Source of the DNA: Trichoplax sp. H2
Lineage: Eukaryota; Placozoa; Uniplacotomia; Trichoplacea
DNA: 64,000 nucleotides
Direction: 5' to 3'
Assembly (NCBI GenBank): GCA_003344405.1
Contig: NOWV01000236.1
Coordinates: 1-64,000, forward strand
Below the pieces are notes generated by a model, which worked only from the letters and a program-made list of their open reading frames with translations, was not told the DNA's origin and searched no databases. Position numbers and translations under genes: made by a program. Shown here piece by piece: positions 37,515 to 49,177 of this stretch; the first letter of the stretch is position 1; every line of letters starts with the position of its first letter.

Positions 37515-39075
37515 ATATCTCGATGGTCATGAATGCCTGCAAACATGACATAGGTACGGGATTGTCACTTACTCGATGTGGAATTATCATTGATGAGTTT
37601 TAAAGAGGTACATGCGTAGACACGTATTCTTCTCATATATCTTAAAATCTTTCGCTTACTATAAAATGATACCATTGGCTAACTGATACGACTGCTAATA
37701 CGGTACATGTACGGGTGATGATTGTTCCCATCGATGAACTCAAGTATCTTGTTGGATCATAGAATTGATAATCGTGTAAGTGCCAATAGTATACTCTAAA
37801 ACGATAGTCTTGACTCTTTTAATCAACAACAACAGATAATAAATTCAATAGTAAAAGTTGACCTGTACATTATCTCAATAACGGTAATAGCTTAATCGAT
37901 ACAACTACGCGTATACTCGTATAGCAGCCGTTCTACTGGAAAACTTACATCAACAGCGTGTATGATAAGGAACTACTAAACATGGACCAGTTTTCTTGCA
38001 TACATTAATATACTGTATTAGAGATATGACTCACTATTTATGATGATTGAATTAGCAAACTGAAGACATGTCGGTTCAACTTTCAATCAAAATAATAAAA
38101 TATACAATTGAAATAGTTGGCTACAAATATATTTGCTTCGCTATAAATGGTTCTAAATTTATTATGTACCGATATTATGATCATAACCTAAAATAAGATT
38201 AGCGTGCTACTAAAATTGCTTGATCCCTCTCTCACTGTACTTCACGTACTGTACTTGTACTTTTAACTTACATTGTTACTGTCACTTTCATACTCAGCAT
38301 ATTTATAAAGCTAACATTCTGCAATGAGTCTATACTATTGCTTACTATATCTGCATACTGAGAATGCATAAATAAGCAATACAAGGTAATCTTTTTAGCA
38401 ACTATAAGTATAGCATAATAGCATTTCAAATTTACAGTAATCAATCTAAAGTTGAAATACTCTAATACGGCGCTAACCCTATTAATAGTTTAAAAGTTAT
38501 TGTAGAATTATCGCAAATAGAAACATACTATACTTTTATTACTGTATCATATTACTGTATCATATTACTGTATCATGTAGATCCTTTGAACATTTTAAAT
38601 AATAGTAATAGCTGGTTTTACGATAATGAAATCGGATGTTAATTAATTTTGACACATTGTGATAATTAATATATCGAAAGGTTTAGTCAATAGATAGGTA
38701 ATATTGTCGACATTTTCTTCATGTTATTACTTTTATGTATCAACTCATAATGCATTTGTAATTACAGTATTTTGTTTTATTTGCCTATCAGCTATACTTT
38801 GCAGTATCGTTCTGGATTGCTTTAGCTGCCATTAAGACTTAACGAATCTATTACCTAGTTCAGAATTATTGTACTGGTTACTTTAGTAGTATGACTAACT
38901 TATACAACATCCTTAAGGAGATAGACATTCTACAGACTGCTTACCTATATTTAACCTTTCATATTTAACTTCTTACTATACAGCAGCTATAGACTACGGT
39001 GGTATTGAACCAGAACCTGCGACCTTGATAGGATACGAAATTATTTTATCATCTAAGGAATGAACTGAAATCGGC
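37515..39075. other. Intergenic between divergent SPICE1 and UBE2U
   Basis: No gene seen. It includes a 13-bp unit (attactgtatcat) repeated three times at about 38539-38577. Confidence 0.45.
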
Positions 39076-41234
39076 ATGCACTCCCGTGCGTATTTACTAT
39101 TAGATCGAGAGTACATGCTGTTGCAAAGGCGTCCGATTTGGGTAATACTACAAATTCATACTTCAATAAATATATAAGTCTACCTTCGTCATGTATTGAT
39201 AAATATATCGTTGACTTACAAAGTTTATGCTTTCTCTAATAAGGGTATTTCGGCCGCTCCCTTGAACACCAATGACATGTTTTTGTGGTCAGCAATCGTT
39301 CGTGGCTTAAACGATACTATTTGGGAAGGTAAAATACCATATTCCATAGTATAGATGAAATTAACGGTATACAGTTTTAAGGTAGTCAAACTTACACTAA
39401 TGCTTCTGCTGTAAATATTTCGAAGTAATAAATTATGTTACCACTTTTTAACATTCTTCTTAAAATACATGACGTTTTTGTTATTCAATAATAAATCTAT
39501 TTAAAACAGCGATTGACTATACTTCTTGCCCACTTTAAACATGACATCAGGAGGCATATTCCGTGTACTATTATATTTTAGCGAAAATTACAATGTAAAG
39601 CCTCCGAGACTGTTGTTTCATACCATTCCATTTCATCCAAATGGTAATGTAATATCCAAAATTTAAAGTTTAATACGATGTCATCAAGATTAAGAGAATA
39701 AAACCAAAGACATTTAATTAAAATGATGCAAACTGTAATTTTCGCCTTTATTCCTTCTAATATATTCGTAGTGGATATGCAAACCGGGCGACCATGTATC
39801 GATTTTCTTGACGATGAATCCCTTTGGAGCGATAAATACGATATTAAATATATTCTTCAAACCCTTCAGGTATCGGCATCGAATTCAGCTCAATGCTACC
39901 CTATTACTGCTGATTTTATTTTAATTTAAGCGGCTAAGTAGAGGAATAAATATTTAAAAATTCTGTAATGATTATTATAAATAGATTATAATCTAGACTA
40001 TTTATTGTAATGCCATAAAATTGTCTAATTAATTTACAACAATTTTATAGCATCGTATTGAGCATTAAATGAAATGATATCTTACTGTCATTGTAGACTA
40101 TGCTGTCAAATCCAGTGTTAGATAATGCAGTTAATATTGAAGCCTGCAGAGCTATTGAATCTTCACAGGATGTTTATGAAGCTATGGTTAAGGATTGCGT
40201 CGAAGCAAGTAAAAGAGTTGCAGGTTTGATTAGCGTATTTAGAATTTGCAATTTTTCGACATGAAAGTACCCTTATAATATCATTTACCTGCGTTCATAT
40301 CGCTATCAACATAATCTATATTTCTATGATTTTAAAATTTTAACACGAATTTGTTTTAAGATGGGCTGACCCCTTTCCCAGAGCCAGACCATGATGAAGA
40401 ACGTAGGATTGATGATACACGATTCAATATGCCCTTAAACTTGATATCAAATAGTCATGTATCATACGAACAATATTATAATACATGGATGTATCTAGGG
40501 ACCGCAAGTTCTAAGCCAGATTATAGTGGTAATAATGTTATCTATTAGTTATCATTACATATTATTGTTCTTCTATAGATGCAATTTATCTTAATAATTG
40601 AGCGTTTTAGTTCATACTGTTTTCTTTCAGATAGGTGTAATGTCATTTCTTGGCAATATTGTCCATGCTGATAACTTTTTAATTTTTATTAAGATGCTGA
40701 ATTCTTAGTTAATAAATATTACACAAACATGGATTTAAATTCAGCGAAAGCAAATGAGGCTACGACTAAAAGTTCAAGGTATTACAAAGACATTATCATA
40801 GATCTGAGCACTGACCAGTAGCATTTTCGTAAGCCATTCCCTTACGAAAAATTTTTGCTTTCTAATTTTTCTATTTAAATAATTAAATTATAGCTTATTT
40901 CACGGTCAATTCAAACATAAATCGCAACAAAAGTCCTTAAAAGAGTTAAAGGCGACCAAAATAGAACTAGCCAAGAAATTAGGTTTATCAAATATAAAAG
41001 AAAATGCAGCAGAAACTGAAGGTTATTTTTATAGCTTATTGAAATCTTTACTGTGTTCTTCTATTATGGGCAATCTAACTCGGATTTTCAAATGTAGAGT
41101 TTTTGATGGAAAGTGAGATGCTACCTAATCCTGCAAAAACTAATTATGATAGCCAAGACCAAGATTGGGAAAAAGAAGTTGATTCTTTGGTTCAATGGAC
41201 TAACAATCTAGGAGATGTTGATAGTATCTATTGA
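39076..41234 (+). CDS. UBE2U: Ubiquitin-conjugating enzyme E2 U (UBE2U orthologue), 9 exons
   Basis: E2 enzymes carry ubiquitin as a thioester and pass it to a substrate with an E3 ligase. Exons in phase: 39076-39141, 39244-39328, 39551-39643, 39772-39869, 40097-40223, 40382-40528, 40694-40778, 40894-41021, 41098-41234; total 966 bases, 321 residues. The start MHSRAYLLLDREY matches the human start closely. The E2 core has the HPN motif (residues 79-81) and the active-site Cys90 in TGRPCIDFLDD, followed by MLSNPVLDNAVNIEACRA. Beyond the core (about residue 150 on) it keeps UBE2U-specific segments: YYNTW, a KYYTNMDL block, and the C-terminal EVDSLVQWTNNLGD. All introns are GT-AG. The TGG-to-GGT join of exons 1 and 2 aligns without gaps. 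The short ORF seen at 39723 is an intron-plus-exon artefact of exon 4. Confidence 0.93.
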
Positions 41235-42559
41235 GTTTTTATTTTATTATACTAATTGAGGGCAACAAATCTTGCGTAATATCATGTTTCTATAATTTGT
41301 AAATTGTACAGTACTCGTATAAGAATATCAACTATGAAATCAATGTGATATACAATTATATGGAAATGTACAGCACTTTTATATATATAATTAAAATTGA
41401 TCATAACCAAGTTACATTTCAGATCGGTACATTTTATGTATGTATGCCAAGAAATAGCTCATGAAGATTTTATAAACAATTTCTTTGTATCTAAACTTTA
41501 AGTTAAAAAAATGTCGATTGGATTTATATAAGAAAGTAAATTAAAATGTTAGCGAATTACGACATCATTTAGGATAAAAATTCAATTATTTGTGTACTCA
41601 GTTATTTGCAATGTTCTAGTTGCTATCGATGATAAATACAAATGACTATTGAAAATGATCTAAAAATTTTTCTGTATAACACTACTTCTATTTGATATAC
41701 AGAATGAGGTTGGCTAAAGTAGCTGTTGCGCTATATATCATTGAAGCGACAGCTCTATACTCTTTTAATACTATATTGTGATAGGGTATCAACAGTAGTG
41801 AAATGAAGTGCTTGGATCATAATTATCCGAATGATGAAGAGTACTTGAAGAAATTTTCTATAATCCTTTTTTATTTTATACCATACAGAATACATATACG
41901 CATAAATTGGTGTTGGAATGAGAGCTGTCATGGGTTTCTTCTAAGGGTACAAAATTGAATCCAGTATTTATGATACAAGATACTTGCTATACAGTACATT
42001 TGCATATGAATTTTATTGTGAGTAAGAGTAATAGAAGAGATTTTAGGATCAATTGTGTAATTAAATTGATACAAATTTTATACACTAGACAACTTTACCA
42101 ATTAGCTTATTCTATCAGTTAGACAGAATATATTCATTGAAAGCACTATCGAGTGCGTAGTCCTATTTCTTGGTCATAAAGTAAAAATTACATAACAAAT
42201 TATTTATAGGACAAAAGATTTCGAAATTTGAATTAGAAAACAGTCTTCAATTTCTTCCATTAGTTACTAGTAAGAGCCAGAATTGTACAATTACAAATTC
42301 ACATCAGTTTATTGTTTTAAACTGTTTATCTGTGTATTAATCATGACATCGAGCGCATTTATTCATTTACAGTATAATCTACAATTGATTTCATGCAGTG
42401 CAATTGGCATAGTCTGATTTCAAGCACAGTACGAGATGCACTAGGACCATTTCATTTTAGCTTAGCAAGAAATAGCTATGATACAGATTAGTATAGTTAT
42501 GTGATTGTCATAGATAAAGTTTACTCCAAGGTAGGATTGCCAAAGAGTGATGATCATTA
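41235..42559. other. Spacer between convergent UBE2U and ANAPC16
   Basis: No exon or repeat was recognised; it should hold both 3' ends. Confidence 0.45.
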
Positions 42560-42805
42560 TTAAATAATTTCATTAATGGGCCTATATTTCCATTCATCTT
42601 TCGTTAACTGTTGGCAAACATTTTTAATACCAGCCATAACTTCTGTCAGCGATTCCTTGTTGTATTGTTCTTTGAAATTGTCAACTTCCATATCAACCCT
42701 CATAAAGATACCAATAGAATCCGCTTGATCATCAACACTGTGACTGTTACAGGTATCTTTGGAGCTAGCTCGGCGTTTTCGACTGCTTTCAACTGACGCT
42801 GACAT
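42560..42805 (-). CDS. ANAPC16: Anaphase-promoting complex subunit 16 (ANAPC16-like)
   Basis: An 81-residue single-exon ORF. ANAPC16 is a small subunit of the APC/C, the ubiquitin ligase that drives mitotic exit. The last ~30 residues carry the family core: a helix (AGIKNVCQQLTKDEWKYRPI) matching the human block in which ...LVEELEADEWRFKPIEQLL is the hallmark; Asp-Glu-Trp, the aromatic and Pro-Ile are kept. The N-terminal half is Ser/Lys-rich and unconserved, as in vertebrates. The ORF ends just after NEII, without the short tail of the human protein (110 residues). A splice acceptor (ctgtttcag) ends 8 bases before the ATG on the minus strand, implying a 5' UTR intron. A plus-strand ORF here is its shadow. 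Confidence 0.75.
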   Translation of the reverse strand: MSASVESSRKRRASSKDTCNSHSVDDQADSIGIFMRVDMEVDNFKEQYNKESLTEVMAGIKNVCQQLTKDEWKYRPINEII

Positions 42806-43029
42806 TTTCCTTTTCTGAAACAGATTGAAGAGAGTCTTTGGAAATACGCGTCGATTATGATAATAATAGTAATAATTAATTATTATTATACTGTGGTGTA
42901 ATAATTGTCGACACTTTACGTTGTACTCAGTACAGTAGAAATTTGAATTTAACGGTGCGCCCTGGCAGACAGACTGAACTCACTGAAGCAGTGAGGTCAG
43001 AGAAGAGACGGGGAGAGGAAACGAACCAA
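42806..43029. other. Probable ANAPC16 5' UTR and promoter
   Basis: It contains the UTR acceptor near 42814 and then AT-rich sequence. No other feature is seen. Confidence 0.4.
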
Positions 43030-44400
43030 CGGTACAGTACAGTACTGTACAGTACACTACACTCAGGTCTACAGTACACTACTGTACAGTACGAACAATG
43101 TGGAGGCTGTTGACGTTACAGTACAGTATTTATCACTGTATCCTTTGGTTTAGTTTTGACTGTTTTAAAGCCAACAGTACAGTACAGTACGCTACACTAC
43201 AGTACGAACAATGTGGAGGCTGGTGACGTTACAGTACTGTACTGTACAGTGCAGTACTGTATTTATCTACGCCATTCTACTGTACGGTGGCTCAATGTGA
43301 GCCTCCGTACTGTACGCATGCGTAGCTTGTTACTGTGCTCCGTATGACATCTTGCATTCTTGCGTATTCCCTTCCATGCTTAGCTTATTACTGTGCTCCG
43401 TATGACATCTTTGCGTATTCCATTGTTTGCTAACAGGGACGTGAGCGTGAAGGACTGTACGCATGCGTACCTTGTTACTGTGCTCCGTATGACATCTTGC
43501 GTATTCCCCTTCCTTGTTTGACAGAGGCCTGAGCATAAAAGTACTGTACGCATGCGTACCTCCTTACTGCGCTCCGTATGACATCTTGCATTTTCCCTTC
43601 CTTATTTGACAGGGACCTGAGCGTAAAAGTACTGTACGCATGCGTACCTTGTTACTGTGTTCCGTATGACATCTTGCGTATTCCCTCCCTTAGAAGGACC
43701 AGAGCGTAAAAGTACTGTACGCACGCGTACAGTGTTACTGTGGTCCGTATGACATCTTGCGTATTCACTTCCTTGTTTAACCAGGGACCTAAGCGTAAAG
43801 GTACTGTCCGCATGCGTAGCTTGTTACTGTGCTCCGTATGACATCTTGCGTATCCCTTCCTTGTTTGATAAGGACCTGAGCGTAAAAGTACTGTACGCAT
43901 CTTGTGAGCCACCGTATTTATCACTGTATCCTTTGGTTTAGTTTTGACTGTTTTAAAGCCAACTGTCATTGGAATGCCTTTAAAAGAAGCCATGTTTACG
44001 AACCAACAGTACTGTACAGTACAGTACAGTGCACTACTGTACACTACAGTACGAACAATGTGGAGGCTGGTGACGTTATAGTACAGTACTGTACAGTACA
44101 GTATTTATCACTGTATCCTTTGGTTTGAAATACTGTACTGTACTGTACTGTACAGCACAATAAGTGCTGTACAGTGTTGCTATTAATGAAAGCTTTCTGC
44201 AAGTTCCATACTGTAGCTGTAATGTAATACAGTGATACAGTAGTGTTACTGTCCATTGTCTAATCTTTTCCCTATGGTATTACTGTGCTTTGTACTGTAC
44301 AGTCATTTTACTGTACACTGTACTGTACACTGTACACTGTACAGTACAGTACAGTATAGCACGCACGGTATCCGTTTTGCATTACGGTATACGCAAGTAC
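43030..44400. repeat. Large palindromic GTACAGTAC repeat domain
   Basis: Dense GTACAGTAC/GTACTGTAC runs alternate with longer direct repeats. The block cagtacgaacaatgtggagg occurs near 43090, 43200 and 44048. The block tatcactgtatcctttggtt occurs near 43131, 43918 and 44107. An ~88-bp minisatellite sits in the middle. All ORFs drawn through this region arise from the repeat and are not genes. Confidence 0.9.
43312..43905. repeat. Minisatellite, ~88-bp units with a GTACGCATGCGTAC palindrome
   Basis: Units start at about 43312, 43457, 43546, 43634, 43717, 43806 and 43893, mostly 83-89 bp apart. Each has the 14-bp palindrome GTACGCATGCGTAC or a one-base variant, then cttgttactgtgctccg, tatgacatcttgcgtattcc, cttccttgtttgacagg and gacctgagcgtaaaag. 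One extra partial unit lies near 43380. The array is noticeably richer in G+C than its surroundings. Confidence 0.93.
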
Positions 44401-45415
44401 AGTATCGTACTGTATGCCCGTGGCCGTGTGCCGTTTCACGTGATACTACCGTAACTACTACGCCTGGTATCAAAAATCCAGACAGCGCAGTGTCAACAGG
44501 CGGCTACAAATCCGTCTAATAGGTTACGAAATAGCTAGCTCTGCCATATCAAAATTGCTGTATCCAATCTAATTTATAGCAAGAGAAACTTATCGACGAC
44601 ACCACCATGACCTTAGGTAATAACACATTATCTGCTAATATTCTAATAATGTTGTGCTATTCGAATAATTTGAAAGTGATTAGCTTTCAACTGCTGAAAT
44701 CAATCAATTACAAGCCAAACGAACAATTTCTGCATGAATAACATACGCATACATTAAATAATTGGTAATTTGAAAATGAATCATTAGGCACAGGAGGTTA
44801 ACACGGCTTATCCCTTGCTTTATGACGTCGCGTCTTACTGGCTAGTAGTTAGTTTATGCAAACTGTGTATCATCTCTGCATGTACTGTACATTATTAGAG
44901 ATTACTTTGCTAGCCTTCCATGTCGATCAATGTAAAAAAAACGCTGTAACCTACAAGTATCAAAGTAGTTTACTCTGCGCATATGCGTCATCAATGCATG
45001 AAGTTCCTGTGCTACTAAATTTGTGTAATACTCGTATATATGTATATATATGTTATACACTAACACTATTCCTGCTATTTTGCTGTAGCATACTCTAGAT
45101 TTTTCAGCTAAATAAAAACAATGATACAACTTAAGATAGAAGATGGCAAGATATCCTTCATTTCCGGTGTCAAATGTAGTACTGTATGAGTCATTGATTT
45201 ATACTGTACAAATCCACCTACTGTACTGTTAGAACCATGTACCCACCTCAACATCCATCTGATGTTCGTTGTAGCTTGAGGTGTTAAAGTAAAACCTCCT
45301 CAGTGTTCTTCCCAATCTCTTCTTCCATTACTTTTACGTGATTGTAATTCTGTCATTTTGTTTGTTGATAATCTCTAAGCTATTAACTATAATTATTGTA
45401 TCAATCTTACATTGA
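44401..45415. other. Spacer upstream of DHCR24
   Basis: ORFs at 44856-45098 and 44902-45129 overlap on opposite strands and have no support. A short first exon of DHCR24 may lie here (an ATG at 45142 is one candidate), but I cannot fix it. Confidence 0.4.
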
Positions 45416-48040
45416 TTGAACCTATTAGACGCTAGTCCTATCGATTTAACAACGGCCGTAATTGCGGTTGGGTTGATTGGATTCGTACTTCATCTTAGAT
45501 CGCTTGGCATGGAGTATCTTGTCATCAAGTATCGCTATGTTTTTGTCATTCTATTCCTCCTGCCTGCTTCCTTCTTCTTCGATATCTATTTCTTTATTCG
45601 CAACAAGATAATTTTTGCCATGAGAAGCGCTCCTAAACAACATCAATCGAGAGTCGAAAATGTCCAAAATCAGATTAAGCAATGGCAAAACTCACAACCA
45701 CGTAAGAAAATGTGTACTGCTAGACCTGGCTGGATGAATGTTTCTTTAAGGCCTGGGCAATATAAGAAAAGATCTCATCAAATTGCAGTAAATTTGGTAG
45801 ATATATTAAATATAGACACCAAACGTCAAACTATCACCGTAGAACCGTTAGCTACCATGGGGCAAATTAGCGCAACGCTTAATCCTCTAGGTTGGACTTT
45901 GGCTGTGTTACCTGAACTCGATGATTTAACAGTAGGTGAGCACTGATAAATATTTATTAGCACTCTATAACTGCAACTTCAACATTACAAAAGTATGTAG
46001 CAAAGGCTACATACTACATGCCACATTTCAAATCATGAGCTAAATGATATACCTGAACAGGTGGTCTGATTATGGGCACTGGGGTTGAAAGTTCCTCTCA
46101 TGTTCATGGATTATTTCAACATATTTGTGTATCGTATGAGCTTGTGCTTAGTGATGGTCGTGTGGTCGTTGCTAATGAGGTATGCAAAATAAGGAGTGAG
46201 GATACATATTGTATACTACATAATATCTTTTACTTTAAAGGTTAATAGCTTACACTTTATACTGTAAGAGAGATTCTCACTTTGCATATAATCACTTGTA
46301 GAAGGAGAATTCTGATCTATTCTATGCTGTACCCTGGTCGTATGGAACGCTAGGCTTTCTTGTAAGCGCAGAAATCAAAATTGTACCTGCAAAGAAATAT
46401 GTCAAGCTGAATTATCAACCTAGTCATAGCCGCGGTGAAAGCATAAAGTTATTTGAAGAGGCATCCAATGATGAAACTAACGATTTTGTGGAGGGGTTGA
46501 TGTATAGTTCTGAAGAGGCAGTTATTATGACTGGGACCATGACCGACAATGTAGAACCAGACAAAGTGAGCATTCTCAATTCATATTAATTATTAATATA
46601 TCTCAGTTACAGTATTACAATCTACTGTCGAACCAAGGCTATCTTATTCAACCATGAGATATGACTACTGTATTATTCTTGATTTTATGAGATAAGCAAC
46701 AGTTTTCTATAAATATAATGGTTGTGTGTTCGATATAGCTAATAATATTTAAACTTTGTAAAGATGAGCTATTCTTCGCAACATTGTATATGTAGATTAA
46801 CCGTATTGGCGATTATTGGAAACCATGGTTTTATAAATATGTTGAAAATATTTTGCGCGGAGGGCCCAAGACGGAATATATTCCTTTACGACATTATTAT
46901 CATCGACACAGTCGTAGTATTTTCTGGGAGATACAGGCATGATGATATCAGCAGTTCTTGTATAGGACTGTAGTTGAGATACTTTAAATTTGCCATAGTA
47001 ATTGGCTTAATTTATTTCATTGCAGTTAACCAACGATAGGTATTCTAACTAGTTTACGATATACATGTTCTATAGGATATTATTCCATTTGGTAACAACG
47101 TAATTTTTCGCTATCTTTTTGGTTGGATGACACCTCCAAAAATTTCTTTATTAAAATTAACCCAAACCGAAGCAATTAAAAAACTGTATGAGAAACACCA
47201 AATTGTTCAAGACATGCTTGTACCGATGCAACGTCTCAACGAGTCGTTAGACGTATTTCAAAAAGAATTTCAAGTAAGTTAATTAGTGTTGATACTAAAT
47301 ATATATATTAAACTGTAGTACTAAGAATTAATTGATAGCTTTGGCGCAGTTAGGGCTTAAAATTTTTAAGCAAAGCCTAACTGAAAACACTGATAGTTAC
47401 GTTTATGCCTTGCTATCGCTCTAACACGGCAGAACTATACAATTGGCACAGTAATTGACATATTAACATTAATAAACCTTCAGTCATTGTAGTTGACTAT
47501 TTAGTCTCTCATTTACATATGGTAAAGCAAATGATAGCTAGTAGCTCTCAGCAATCCGATGGAAGCAAATAACTCGCTATAACGCATTGGTATTCGTATA
47601 TTATATATTTTTATTTCAGAATTATCCGTTATGGCTTTGTCCTATGAAATTATATAAAGTTCCTGGATTCGTCAAACCGGTATCTAAGGTGGAAGAAATG
47701 TATGTTGATATAGGAGCTTACGGTGAGCCTAAAGTTGAAAATTTCGTCGCAAAAGAAACTATCCGAAGAATTGAACATTTTGTTACGAGTGTTAAAGGGT
47801 AAAATCTTTTAAAGTACTGTATTTTAATAAACTTGCTCGTCCCGTAAACTTCAATTAAAGCATTCTAATATTTATCTCAGATTTCAAATGCTATATGCGG
47901 ATTCGTACATGACCAGAGAAGAATTTTACAAGATGTTTGATCACACGTTGTATAATAAGTTAAGAGATAGCATTCCAAACTGCAAGGATGCTTTTTCAGA
48001 AATATACGATAAAGTGTCATTTGCAGCGAGAAATACATGA
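45416..48040 (+). CDS. DHCR24: Delta(24)-sterol reductase (DHCR24/seladin-1), 7 coding exons seen
   Basis: An ER-membrane flavoprotein that reduces the sterol side-chain C24 double bond with FAD and NADPH. Exons: 45416-45935, 46061-46179, 46302-46565, 46796-46936, 47076-47273, 47620-47798, 47881-48040; ~526 residues against 516 in human. Collinear matches throughout: a membrane segment ([19 protein letters not shown]), the FAD-binding part ([42 protein letters not shown]), then [34 protein letters not shown] and [15 protein letters not shown]. The frame opens at a TTG after an in-frame TGA, so the true start is either in an unseen upstream exon (an acceptor ctattag at 45428 fits) or the ATG at 45509. 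The intron after 46936 begins GC, because reading on meets TGA at once. The N-terminus is the only uncertain part. Confidence 0.95.
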
Positions 48041-48827
48041 AGATCATCATATTGCTGTTATACCAATATAATTTAAAGTAAACCCGATTATATAATTATT
48101 GTTAATGCAGTTATGCCAATATTTGCTTTCTTTTCTTATTTGACTCGCTTAACAGCTATTATAGACCGGTATTACGACGTGACTTGTAAAATAGTTGGAG
48201 TTCACGAACATGTAACAGCGACTGATAGTTTGTATTAGAAATTTGAAAGAAATAGAATTATTCAATACTGCGATAAAATGTAATAAAAATATCAAGAGCC
48301 AATAGCTCACGGTTGTACTGATCTGTCTGCACGGAATTTCGAGCCAAATTTAAAGTACATTTCTTCACAATTTAAAGACATAATTTAAGGCAACACCATA
48401 GCTTAACATACAGTATTCAACCATTTTAGAGGGCTCACCACGCCCCTGTAATAGTGGTCTATAGCTATTAGAATTGTTTGGACTTACCTAGACATTTGGA
48501 AAATTGTAGTGTAAAATAAATATTCATTTTGTTAAGTAGTTATTGACTGGTAATTGAATATTGGTAAATGTCAGTGTGAGGATCCATATTACAAAATTTT
48601 AGGCCGTATTCCCCATATAAACTTAAGGGATACCTTGATTATTGAAAAATGATACTGTAGACTATATAATTAAGATAAAATCGCGGGATAAGTCACGTTA
48701 CCATTTTATTTATTGTATGCGTTTAAGGCTTTGAATTTAGAAATTAGTTTATGTACTCTAATTTGCATAACATTTGCAAAAAATAATCCTAATCCCGATC
48801 AAATCACTTTAAAATAAAGAAAATTTA
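48041..48827. other. Intergenic, no gene seen
   Basis: Downstream flank of DHCR24; AT-rich, no exon recognised. Confidence 0.4.
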
Positions 48828-48927
48828 ATGACTAGTACTTTTATGGTTGTAGTATCCAAAAAAATGCCCGAGCATTTACAGCTACCACCTGGCATTACGC
48901 TTGACTTAACTAAAGAAGAAGACGAAG
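48828..48927 (+). CDS. Possible first exon of an unidentified gene
   Basis: ATG at 48828 (another in frame at 48864) opens a protein-like stretch containing MPEHLQLPPGITLDLTKEED, ending at a possible donor AAG/GTACAT. The composition is more codon-like than the flanks, but I found no in-phase partner exon before RANBP3 on the other strand and recognise no family. It could be a small uncharacterised gene or chance. Confidence 0.22.
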
Positions 48928-49177
48928 GTACATACCAACAAATACGCATAAAGTATACATTATTAAACGTTCAATCTTTTTGTAACAATTACTACATACT
49001 CGTGTGTAAATTGATAATTCAACCTTCCTAGATACACTGGAAGCTTAATTACATTAAACGATATCATTACATCTATTTTGTGCACCTTCTGTATGCACTT
49101 TCCTGCAATGTACAAAGTCTTTCATGCATGAGATCATAAATACCACAAATATTTTCAGCTCTATACTTAAAATAGAA

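Noticed and set aside
39009-39055. tRNA-like string (gaaccagaacctgcgacctt)
   Set aside because: It resembles part of a reversed tRNA, but no T-arm, acceptor stem or D-arm pairs around it.
43156-44519. Several ORFs of 63-130 codons on both strands
   Set aside because: All are produced by the GTACAGTAC and 88-bp repeats.
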